This document shows, one piece after another, positions 5,984 through 12,502 of a stretch of DNA of 27,289 bases. The position numbers were made by a program, and so were the translations under genes. A model generated the notes under the pieces. That model was not told the origin of the DNA and did no database searches. It saw only the letters and a program-made list of their open reading frames with translations. Each line of letters opens with the position of its first letter. Positions within the stretch are counted from its first letter, which is position 1. The stretch spans positions 1-27,289 of the forward strand of contig JBBQEU010000036.1 of NCBI GenBank assembly GCA_038321235.1. The letters run 5' to 3'. This DNA comes from Sva-07 sp038321235 (GTDB taxonomy: Bacteria > Actinomycetota > Acidimicrobiia > Acidimicrobiales > Ilumatobacteraceae).

Positions 5984-7422
5984 GCTGGCACGCTCAGCGC
6001 CACGGTGTCGTCGAGCGCGGCGCGCAGGCATCGGGTGAACAGCTCGTGGTCGCCAACCGCCGCGCGGTCGCTGTTGACGCCCAGGTGCACCGTGCCGTCG
6101 TAGCTGAACAACGTGATGTTGATCGCTGCGCCGGCGAGCGGGCCGAATGCGTAGAACTCCTCGACCCGGGCGCCGGCCATGAACACCGGGAACGGCGGGC
6201 CGGGCACGTTCGAGGTGGTGATGTCGACGCCTTTGAGCATGGCGCCGAGAATCGACACCGCGGCCGCAGGACCGAACCTCGAGATCACCCCCGAGATGTC
6301 GTTGACGTGCGGCAGCGCCGGCTCGGCGCGCACCGTCCGGAGCAGCTCCTTGACCTCTCCGATGCGTTCCGCCGGATCGACGTCGCTGAGCGGCAACACC
6401 ATGCGGGCGGGCACGAACTGATTGTCGAAGTGGTTGGCGGCGTCGCCACCGCGAACGCTGACCGGCATGTTCATCCGGATCGACGTGCAGGGGCGCCCGA
6501 GCGCGTCGTGGTAGCGCTTCAACGCGTCGAGCGTGACGGCAACGAAGGCATCGTTGAGCGTGGCGTCGACGGATCGGGCTGCGGACTTCATCGCTGCGAA
6601 CGGCACGGAGACGGCCTCGAAGTGCGTGTTGAGCGAGCGGTCGGTCATCGCCGGGCTGAGCGGTGTGGTCGCCGGCTTCACCACGCGGGCGATCGAGCCA
6701 GTCGTGCGGCCGAGCTGTTCGATCGTGCCGAGCGGGTCTCGCAGCAGCTCGCCCGCGGTCTTGAGCGACGCCTTGCCCAACCGGGCGCCGGTCTTCGCGT
6801 CCGACGCGATGCGATGAGCGAGCGGGCGGGCGCCGGGGATCGCCCAGACGGGCGCTTCGATCCGCAGCCGATGATCGATGGTGGGTTCGGTGGCCGCTCC
6901 CAGGTCGTCCCCCGACGCCGAAGAGACAACCGGATCGGCTTCGAGATCGACCATGTGCGCCAGCAACTGGACCATTCCGAGCCCGTCGGCGATGGCGTGG
7001 TGGACCTTCATGATGAAGACCGCACGTTTACCCGCCAGACCCTCCACCACACACAACTCCCACAGGGGCCGCTCCTTGTCGAACGCCCGAGCTGCCATCC
7101 GTTGCGCATGATCGAGCACCTGACGACGGCCGGGGCGGCGACCGGGCAGGCGCGCCCAGCTGTAGTGGTACTCGACGTCGACGTGGGGATCGTCGGCCCA
7201 GCGCGGCGGCGCGACACCAGGCTGTTCGTCGACCACTCGTTGGTGCAGGCGGGGGATCCTGGCGACGATCCGTTCGACCACGGCGTCCATGCGAGCCCGT
7301 TCGGGTACGGAGTCGAGGAACCACACGCTGGTGATCGTGGACCGCAGCAGCGGGTCGCGTTCGATGTGCCAGAGCACCGAGTCGCTCTCGCTCATCCACT
7401 CGTCGTAGTGCAGCTCGCTCAC
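5980..7422 (-). CDS. WS/DGAT family O-acyltransferase
   Basis: A 480-residue wax ester synthase/diacylglycerol acyltransferase-family protein of usual length. The acyl-transfer motif HHxxxDG is intact (VHHAIADG, 140-147). Other family blocks are DKERPLWELCVVEGL (115-129), the N-MPVSVR stretch and the late SNVPGP motif. The family transfers acyl-CoA to a fatty alcohol or diacylglycerol at the membrane face; which substrate this copy prefers cannot be told. GTG 7422 has a run of Gs just upstream (spaced 6-7 nt) and overlaps the stop of a 19-codon leader ORF; ATG 7395 is an alternative. It heads an operon with the two DUF202 genes and is divergent from a second WS/DGAT gene 142 bp away. Confidence 0.93.
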   Translation of the reverse strand: MSELHYDEWMSESDSVLWHIERDPLLRSTITSVWFLDSVPERARMDAVVERIVARIPRLHQRVVDEQPGVAPPRWADDPHVDVEYHYSWARLPGRRPGRRQVLDHAQRMAARAFDKERPLWELCVVEGLAGKRAVFIMKVHHAIADGLGMVQLLAHMVDLEADPVVSSASGDDLGAATEPTIDHRLRIEAPVWAIPGARPLAHRIASDAKTGARLGKASLKTAGELLRDPLGTIEQLGRTTGSIARVVKPATTPLSPAMTDRSLNTHFEAVSVPFAAMKSAARSVDATLNDAFVAVTLDALKRYHDALGRPCTSIRMNMPVSVRGGDAANHFDNQFVPARMVLPLSDVDPAERIGEVKELLRTVRAEPALPHVNDISGVISRFGPAAAVSILGAMLKGVDITTSNVPGPPFPVFMAGARVEEFYAFGPLAGAAINITLFSYDGTVHLGVNSDRAAVGDHELFTRCLRAALDDTVALSVPA

Positions 7423-7478
7423 TCGGTTCCCCCCACCCGGGTCTCCGGGAACCGAGAACTCTCCTGCGCCGACCCCAT
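7419..7478 (-). CDS. Possible leaderless 19-codon leader ORF upstream of WS/DGAT
   Basis: ATG at 7478 lies 7 nt after TACGTT and reads 19 codons (MGSAQESSRFPETRVGGTE) to TGA at 7421-7419. The TGA overlaps the acyltransferase start GTG 7422 as GTGA. The codons span both arms of a hairpin that includes the enzyme's ribosome binding site, so translation of the leader would open that hairpin. The peptide resembles no family I know. The sequence arrangement is direct; translation is inferred. Confidence 0.4.
   Translation of the reverse strand: MGSAQESSRFPETRVGGTE
7422..7456 (-). promoter_or_regulatory. Hairpin covering the RBS and start of the WS/DGAT gene
   Basis: On the minus strand CTCGGTTCCC (7456-7447) and GGGAACCGAG (7431-7422) are perfect 10-bp arms around a 15-nt G-rich loop. 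The 3' arm holds most of the G-rich ribosome binding sequence and the first G of GTG 7422. It could act as a translation-blocking stem, or the DNA palindrome could be an operator. Confidence 0.5.
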
Positions 7479-7485
7479 CTCGCAG

Positions 7486-7491
7486 AACGTA
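7486..7491 (-). promoter_or_regulatory. -10 box TACGTT of the WS/DGAT leader ORF
   Basis: TANNNT hexamer 7 nt upstream of ATG 7478 on the minus strand, upstream of the leader ORF and the WS/DGAT-DUF202 operon. Confidence 0.45.
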
Positions 7492-7546
7492 CACCTGCAA
7501 CGCACCGGTCGAGGGTGCCGTCCGGAGGTGTCCTCGCCGTGGCGTT

Positions 7547-7562
7547 GGCGCGAGACTGCGTG
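7547..7562 (+). repeat. 16-bp element GGCGCGAGACTGCGTG, copy 2
   Basis: Identical to 1929-1944. Its GAGACT (7552-7557) lies 7 nt before GTG 7565 of the second WS/DGAT gene. As in copy 1, the likely role is a core promoter for a leaderless mRNA. Confidence 0.5.
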
Positions 7563-7564
7563 AC

Positions 7565-9277
7565 GTGAAGCAGCTTTCCGGCCTCGATGCGAGTTTCCTC
7601 TACATGGAGACCGCCAACACGTACGGTCATGTCAACGGGCTTGCGATCTACGAGCGACCGGACGGCGACTTCGACCCGTATCAAGCGGCCTATGAGCGAT
7701 TCGACGCGTTGCTCGGGCGCCTCGAACCGATGCGTCGTCGTCTGGTCGAGGTGCCCTTCAAGCTCGACCATCCCTACTGGATCGACGATCCCGACTTCGA
7801 CTTGAACTACCACGTCCGCCACATCGGCCTCGCCCCTCCCGGTGGTGCCGATCAGTTGGCCGAGCAGGTCGCGCGCATCGTCGGCCGCAGAATGGATCGC
7901 AGCCGTCCGCTCTGGGAGGCCTATGTGATCGAGGGTCTGGCCGACGGTCGGTGGGCGATGCTCACCAAGACCCACCACGCCACCATCGATGGGGCGTCAG
8001 GCGTGCTGCTGCTCGGCATGTTGACCGATCCGTCGCCGGACACACCGATGCCTGATCACGTCGACTGGGTCGGTGAAGCGGTGCCGTCCGATCGTGAGCT
8101 GCTGGAACGAACGATGCGCAACCTGGCCACGAACCCGGTCAAGGGCATGCGGCTCTCGCTGCGCCTGCTGCGCAACTTCGCCGAAGCGGCCGGCGTCGAC
8201 AGCGTGTCGGCGATCGCTGCGCAGACGCGCGATGCCCTCAAGTCGATGGCGCTCGGTGGTGCGATCGACACACCAGAGCCGGTGCACCGGGTTCGTATCC
8301 CGCTGTCACCGGCGCCATCCACGCCGTTCAACCGGTCGATCACACCGCACCGCCGTTTCGCCATGCGCTCGACGGCGCTCGGCAACATCAAGGCGTTGAA
8401 GGACGCCACCGGCTGCACGGTCAACGACGTCGTCATGGCGATCTGCACCGGTGCGCTGCGCGAATACCTGCTGCGCCATGATGCGCTTCCGCAGGTGCCG
8501 CTGCGGGCGATGGTGCCGGTGTCGATCCGCACGGGCGCAGAGGAGGACCCGTGGACCAATCGCGTCGGCGGGATCATCGCTGACCTGCCGACCAACTGCG
8601 ACGATCCGCTCGAACGGTTGCGCCGATGCCACGAGGCGATGAACGAAGCGAAGCTACAAATGGATGTGCTCCCCGCCGAGGACATCGCCGAGCTCGCCCA
8701 GGTCGCCCCGCCCCTGGCCGCAACAGCGGCGATGCGGCTGCAGTCGCGCCTGCGTCTGGCGGATCGAATGAACCTGCCGATCAACGTGGTCATCTCGAAC
8801 GTGCCAGGACCCCGGCATGCGCTGTACTTCGCCGGGGCGAAGATGACGAACTACATCCCGGTGTCGACGATCGCCGACGACATGGGTTTGAACATCACGG
8901 TGCACAGCTATCTCGACCGGCTCGACTTCGGGCTGATTGCCGATCGCGAGTTGGTGCCCGATCTGTGGGACCTCGTCGACCTGCACATCGACGAGATCGC
9001 GGTGCTGTTCGAGGCGACCGGAGCCGAGTGGGCCGAGACGCAGCCGCCGCCGGCGATGCGTCGAGGTGTGGCTCGTAAGGCCCCAGCGAAGAAGAAAGCC
9101 CCGGCCAAGAAGCCAGCGGCGAAGAAGGCCGCGGCGAAGAAGGCCCCGGCCAAGAAGCCAGCGGCGAAGAAGCCAGCGGCGAAGAAGGCCCCGGCGAAGA
9201 AGAAAGCCCCGGCCAAGAAGAAGGCCCCAGCGAAGAAGAAGGCTGCGGCGAAGACGGTCGCCGGCACCGGCTTGTGA
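7565..9277 (+). CDS. WS/DGAT acyltransferase with Lys/Ala/Pro-rich C-terminal tail
   Basis: A 570-residue protein. It starts with the family N-terminus MKQLSGLDASFLYMET and carries HHxxxDG intact (THHATIDG, 136-143), the PLWEAYVIEGL block (115-125), MVPVSIR and SNVPGPRHALYFAGA near residue 420. The catalytic body ends at about residue 490. Residues 505-563 form a tail built almost only of Lys, Ala and Pro in units such as KKAPAKK and KPAAKK, like the C-terminal tail of histone H1 or of actinobacterial HU. It is therefore about 90 residues longer than usual members. The tail may bind a polyanion or the membrane surface. Reaction: acyl-CoA plus diacylglycerol or fatty alcohol to triacylglycerol or wax ester. 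GTG 7565 fits both the family N-terminus and a GAGACT hexamer 7 nt upstream. Confidence 0.95.
   Translation: MKQLSGLDASFLYMETANTYGHVNGLAIYERPDGDFDPYQAAYERFDALLGRLEPMRRRLVEVPFKLDHPYWIDDPDFDLNYHVRHIGLAPPGGADQLAEQVARIVGRRMDRSRPLWEAYVIEGLADGRWAMLTKTHHATIDGASGVLLLGMLTDPSPDTPMPDHVDWVGEAVPSDRELLERTMRNLATNPVKGMRLSLRLLRNFAEAAGVDSVSAIAAQTRDALKSMALGGAIDTPEPVHRVRIPLSPAPSTPFNRSITPHRRFAMRSTALGNIKALKDATGCTVNDVVMAICTGALREYLLRHDALPQVPLRAMVPVSIRTGAEEDPWTNRVGGIIADLPTNCDDPLERLRRCHEAMNEAKLQMDVLPAEDIAELAQVAPPLAATAAMRLQSRLRLADRMNLPINVVISNVPGPRHALYFAGAKMTNYIPVSTIADDMGLNITVHSYLDRLDFGLIADRELVPDLWDLVDLHIDEIAVLFEATGAEWAETQPPPAMRRGVARKAPAKKKAPAKKPAAKKAAAKKAPAKKPAAKKPAAKKAPAKKKAPAKKKAPAKKKAAAKTVAGTGL
9077..9253 (+). repeat. 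Imperfect coding repeats for the Lys/Ala/Pro tail
   Basis: About 177 bp of imperfect tandem units built from AAGAAGGCC, AAGAAGCCA and GCGAAG, in frame within the WS/DGAT gene. Unit order varies, so it probably grew by slippage or unequal exchange. Confidence 0.9.
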
Positions 9278-9310
9278 TCGTTCGAATCTGATTGCGCCCA
9301 ACACACCGGC

Positions 9311-9316
9311 AAGACT
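9311..9316 (+). promoter_or_regulatory. Possible -10 box AAGACT of the acyl-CoA dehydrogenase gene
   Basis: NANNNT hexamer, one base from the GAGACT of the WS/DGAT and usp genes, 7 nt upstream of GTG 9324. Confidence 0.35.
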
Positions 9317-9323
9317 CGACGGC

Positions 9324-10553
9324 GTGGACTTCGATCTCCCGCCCGACGATCATCCGACCAGGCGCCTCGTGCGGGACTGGATTGCCGACAACCCGAATCC
9401 AACTGGCCGCCAGCTCGCCGAGGCTGGCTACGTGGTGCCGCACTGGCCCAAGCCGTGGGGGCTCGAAGCCGATCCGATCGATCAGCTGGTGATCGACGAC
9501 GAGCTCGCGAATGCGGGCATCCACCGCCCCGGCAACCACATCGGCATCGGTTGGGCGGCGCCGACGATCTTCCTCGCCGGCACCCCCGAGCAGCACGAGC
9601 GGTATCTCCCCACGATCTTCAGCGGCGAGGAGATCTGGAGTCAACTGTTCTCCGAACCCGATGCTGGGTCCGACCTCGCCAATCTCGCCACCCGAGCTGT
9701 CCGAGATGGCGACGAGTACGTCGTCAACGGTTCGAAGATCTGGTCGAGTGGGGCACACCATTCGCAGTTCGGGATCCTGATCGCGCGCACCGATCCCGAC
9801 CAACCCAAGCACAAGGGCATCTCGTACTTCATCTGTCCGATGGATCTCCCGGGGATCTCGATGAGCCCGATCGTCGACATGACAACGGCGCACTCGTTCA
9901 ACCAGGTCTTCTTCGACAATGTGCGGATCCCGGCGTCGCTGCGCGTGGGTGAGGAGGGCGACGGGTGGCGCCTCGCGAAGGTCACGTTGTCGAACGAGCG
10001 GGTGTCACTGTCGTCGGCCGGATCGCTCTGGGGCGTCGGCCCGTCGGCCGACGACCTGATCGACCTGATCCGTGGCGACGGGGGCCTGACCGACCCCGTG
10101 CTGCGCGACCTCGCCGCCCGGTTGCACATCGAGGCCAAGCTGCTCCACCTCAACCGGATGCGCAGCTTGAGCGCCCGCCTCAAGGGCAAGACGCCAGGCC
10201 CGGAGGCGTCCATCCAGAAGATCATGGCCGACGAACATGGCCAACACGTGATGGCGCTGGCCAAGGCGCTGGCGGGCGCCAACGGCATGCTCACCGGCTC
10301 CGGGCCGGCCGGAGCGATTGCGTCGTCGTCGCAGAGCGGACCGACCGAGAACAACCTCGCCACGGCGAAACAGTTCAGCGACGTCGCTCCGGTCTGGCAC
10401 TACGGCTATCTGTTCAGCCCGGCGCTCACACTCGGCGGTGGCACGTTCGCCGTGCAGCGCAACATCGTCGGCGAGTTCGTGCTCGGCCTCCCACGAGAGC
10501 CGAACCTCGAACAAGGCCTCAGCTGGTCCGACGCGCGACAGCAGCGAACCTGA
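9324..10553 (+). CDS. Acyl-CoA dehydrogenase (FadE family)
   Basis: A 409-residue flavoprotein that would oxidise an acyl-CoA to the trans-2-enoyl-CoA. Visible are WSQLFSEPDAGSDLANL (105-121, FAD and substrate loop), VVNGSKIWSSGAH (133-145), ISYFICPMD (166-174), FNQVFFDNVRIP (192-203) and LGGGTFAVQRNIVGEFVLGLP (370-390). In the position where medium-chain enzymes have the catalytic Glu of an EGT motif, this protein has GGGT, so the base is probably elsewhere, as in long-chain and isovaleryl types; ERVSLS at about 225-230 is where I would look. GTG 9324 gives the family start MDFDLPPDDH and has AAGACT 7 nt upstream. The gene is 46 bp downstream of the WS/DGAT gene on the same strand. Chain-length or sterol specificity is not evident. 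Confidence 0.92.
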   Translation: MDFDLPPDDHPTRRLVRDWIADNPNPTGRQLAEAGYVVPHWPKPWGLEADPIDQLVIDDELANAGIHRPGNHIGIGWAAPTIFLAGTPEQHERYLPTIFSGEEIWSQLFSEPDAGSDLANLATRAVRDGDEYVVNGSKIWSSGAHHSQFGILIARTDPDQPKHKGISYFICPMDLPGISMSPIVDMTTAHSFNQVFFDNVRIPASLRVGEEGDGWRLAKVTLSNERVSLSSAGSLWGVGPSADDLIDLIRGDGGLTDPVLRDLAARLHIEAKLLHLNRMRSLSARLKGKTPGPEASIQKIMADEHGQHVMALAKALAGANGMLTGSGPAGAIASSSQSGPTENNLATAKQFSDVAPVWHYGYLFSPALTLGGGTFAVQRNIVGEFVLGLPREPNLEQGLSWSDARQQRT

Positions 10554-10573
10554 ACCCAGCGATGCGGGATGGC

Positions 10574-10579
10574 TAGCTT
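10574..10579 (+). promoter_or_regulatory. -10 box TAGCTT of ppgK
   Basis: TANNNT hexamer 7 nt upstream of GTG 10587; supports that start over ATG 10569. Confidence 0.5.
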
Positions 10580-10586
10580 CGCGTTG

Positions 10587-11333
10587 GTGACCTCACTCGG
10601 ATTCGGCATCGACATCGGCGGCTCGGGCATGAAGGCCGCGATCGTCGATCTCGATACCGGAGCGTTGGCGTCCGAGCGCCTGCGTATCCCCACGCCGAAA
10701 CCGGCCACGCCGGTCGCCATGGCCGACGTCGCGGCCGAACTCGTTCGGCTCCACGGGTGGACCGGATCCATCGGTGTCGGCTTTCCCGGCATCGTGCGGC
10801 ACGGAGTGGTCCACTCGGCTGCGAACATCGACGACAGTTGGATCAGCGTCGACGCCGACGCGCTGTTCACCGAGGCCTGCGGGGCCGACGTGGCGATGGT
10901 GAACGACGCCGACGCCGCTGGGCTCGCCGAGATTCGGTGGGGAGCCGGCAGAGACGTCGCCGGCGTCGTTCTCGTGTTGACGTTCGGAACCGGCATCGGT
11001 TCGGGCCTCTTCGTCGATGGGACCTTGGTGCCCAACACCGAACTCGGCCATCTCGAACTCGACGGACGCGACGCCGAGTCGTATGCAGCGGCGAGCGTTC
11101 GCGAGCGGGAGGGCATCGGGTGGACGGAGTGGGCGCCGCGCGTCGAGCGTTATCTCCGCCATGTCGAGATGCTCTTCTCGCCCGACCTGTTCATCGTCGG
11201 TGGTGGGGCATCGAAAGCCGCCGACAAATGGCTCCCGAAGATCTCGGTCGACACGCCGATCGTGTCGGCGGCGATGGAGAACAGTGCCGGCATCGTGGGC
11301 GCCGCCCTGGTGGCGCGCCAGGCTCACCTCTGA
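10587..11333 (+). CDS. ppgK: Polyphosphate glucokinase
   Basis: A 248-residue ROK-fold kinase matching PpgK along its length: phosphate loop FGIDIGGSGMK (6-16), GVGFPGIV (63-70), SAANIDDSW (77-85), MVNDADAAGLAE (catalytic Asp107), the second phosphate loop LTFGTGIGSGLFVDG (131-145), VPNTELGHLEL (148-158) and LFSPDLFIVGGG. It phosphorylates glucose to glucose-6-phosphate with polyphosphate (and often ATP). The Cys-rich zinc motif of ROK regulators is absent, as expected for PpgK. GTG 10587 is chosen because TAGCTT lies 7 nt upstream and the first strand begins 4 residues in; ATG 10569 would place this hexamer inside the gene. It is typical of actinobacteria. Convergent with the antiporter gene, with an 11-bp gap. 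Confidence 0.96.
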   Translation: MTSLGFGIDIGGSGMKAAIVDLDTGALASERLRIPTPKPATPVAMADVAAELVRLHGWTGSIGVGFPGIVRHGVVHSAANIDDSWISVDADALFTEACGADVAMVNDADAAGLAEIRWGAGRDVAGVVLVLTFGTGIGSGLFVDGTLVPNTELGHLELDGRDAESYAAASVREREGIGWTEWAPRVERYLRHVEMLFSPDLFIVGGGASKAADKWLPKISVDTPIVSAAMENSAGIVGAALVARQAHL

Positions 11334-11344
11334 CGATTGCGCGC

Positions 11345-12451
11345 TCAGCGCAGCTCTGTTGGGCCGTTGGCGCGGCCGCGGTACCAGAGCGTGGCGATCG
11401 TGATCGTCACGATCGGCACCAGGAAGTACAGCACGACGTTGCCATAGGAGTCGCGTGAACCGTGCTCGGAGGCATCGAGCACCAGCCAGATCAGGTACCC
11501 GGCGTAGCCGACGAGGAAGGCGATGCCTTCCCAGCGGTTGAGGACGTAGCCGTTGGCGAAGATCGGCAGGCACGCGACGGCGACAGCGACCATCACCGGG
11601 ATGTCGACCTGCACGGCGCTCGCCGCAACGGGAATCGCGTTCGGCGATACCACGGCGGTCACGCCGAGCACCGCCAGGAGGTTGAACAGGTTCGAACCGA
11701 TCGCGTTGCCGACAGCGAGGTCGCGTTGCCCGCGCATCGCGGCGAGTACCGATGTGGCCACCTCGGGGAGCGACGTGCCGATCGCCACGACGGTGAGCCC
11801 GATCACGAGGTCGCTCACCCCGAGTTGGACAGCGATGTCGCTGGCGGAACTCACCAGCGCCTGCGATCCGAAGACCAGCAATGCGAGTCCGAGCACGAGG
11901 AAACCGATGTCGGCGAACACCGAGGCCGTTGCCAACTGGTCCGGGTCGAGTGCCTCGTCGTACTCGGTCACGATCTCGGGCGTCGAACCCCTGGTCGCAG
12001 CGATCACCGTCCATGTGACGTAGATCGCGAGCGCGGCGATGAGGATCAGCCCCTCGATCACACCCAGACTCTCGTCCAGCACGAAGACCAGGACCAGGAC
12101 CGAGGCGCCGATCATGATCGGCACGTCGAGGCGCACGATTCGCTGCGCAACGAACAGTGATCCGCCGATGGTCGCTGCCAGACCGAGCACCAGCAGGACA
12201 TTGGCGATGTTCGAGCCGACCACGTTGCCGATCGCGATCGAGCCGGCCTCGTCGCCGCCACGCAGTGCGTCGCCGACGCTGACCGCGAGTTCGGGTGCGC
12301 TGGTGCCGAATGCCACCACGGTGAGTCCGATCACCACGCTCGACATCCCGGTGCGGGCAGCCAGGCGGGCAGCGCCACGCACGAGCGCCTCGGCGCCGGC
12401 CACCAGAGTGACCAGTCCCGCGATGAGGAACGCAATCGTGCCGAAGCCCAT
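11345..12451 (-). CDS. CaCA family Na+/Ca2+-type antiporter (YrbG-like)
   Basis: A 368-residue membrane protein with about ten helices and the two inverted alpha repeats of the cation/Ca2+ exchanger family: repeat 1 has GLTVVAFGTSAPELAVSV (42-59) and GNVVGSNIANVLLVLG (75-90); repeat 2 has GLTVVAIGTSLPEVATSV (218-235) and GNAIGSNLFNLLAVLG (248-263). The Glu of each GTSxPE and the Asn of each GSN are known ion ligands in this fold. An acidic loop between the halves (about 157-172) is cytosolic. Ion choice (Ca2+ or another cation, against Na+ or H+) is not determinable. TAGCCT lies 9 nt upstream of the ATG. Confidence 0.93.
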   Translation of the reverse strand: MGFGTIAFLIAGLVTLVAGAEALVRGAARLAARTGMSSVVIGLTVVAFGTSAPELAVSVGDALRGGDEAGSIAIGNVVGSNIANVLLVLGLAATIGGSLFVAQRIVRLDVPIMIGASVLVLVFVLDESLGVIEGLILIAALAIYVTWTVIAATRGSTPEIVTEYDEALDPDQLATASVFADIGFLVLGLALLVFGSQALVSSASDIAVQLGVSDLVIGLTVVAIGTSLPEVATSVLAAMRGQRDLAVGNAIGSNLFNLLAVLGVTAVVSPNAIPVAASAVQVDIPVMVAVAVACLPIFANGYVLNRWEGIAFLVGYAGYLIWLVLDASEHGSRDSYGNVVLYFLVPIVTITIATLWYRGRANGPTELR

Positions 12452-12460
12452 GGTCGCTGG

Positions 12461-12466
12461 AGGCTA
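12461..12466 (-). promoter_or_regulatory. -10 box TAGCCT of the antiporter gene
   Basis: TANNNT hexamer 9 nt upstream of ATG 12451 on the minus strand, giving an mRNA with at most a few leader bases. Confidence 0.4.
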
Positions 12467-12484
12467 TGAGCGAAATGAAACGAC

Positions 12485-12497
12485 GGGGTCAGACCCC
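12485..12497. repeat. Palindrome GGGGTCAGACCCC
   Basis: Six-base perfect arms around a central A, in the 51-bp gap between the fused oxidoreductase stop and the antiporter start. It shares the core GG-n-GTCAGAC-n-CC with the larger palindrome at 22316-22346. Short palindromes of this core occur as dispersed intergenic repeats in many bacterial genomes, so a REP-like element is possible. Confidence 0.5.
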
Positions 12498-12502
12498 TCG
12501 AT

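Noticed and set aside
5956..7563. Open frame of 535 codons on the plus strand opposite the WS/DGAT-DUF202 operon
   Set aside because: Composition is Arg/Val/Gly/Asp-heavy with no family motif, and it mirrors a frame with complete WS/DGAT motifs. Typical antisense shadow in high-GC DNA.
9077..9253. Repeat array as CRISPR or tandem satellite
   Set aside because: Units are short, imperfect and in frame, encoding a Lys/Ala/Pro tail; there are no spacers.
8937..9323. Upstream extension of the acyl-CoA dehydrogenase frame
   Set aside because: It overlaps the WS/DGAT tail in another frame and encodes Arg/Pro repeats; the family N-terminus begins at GTG 9324.
10569..10586. ATG 10569 as the start of ppgK
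   Set aside because: It would place TAGCTT within the coding region; GTG 10587 has the hexamer 7 nt upstream and still includes the full family N-terminus.
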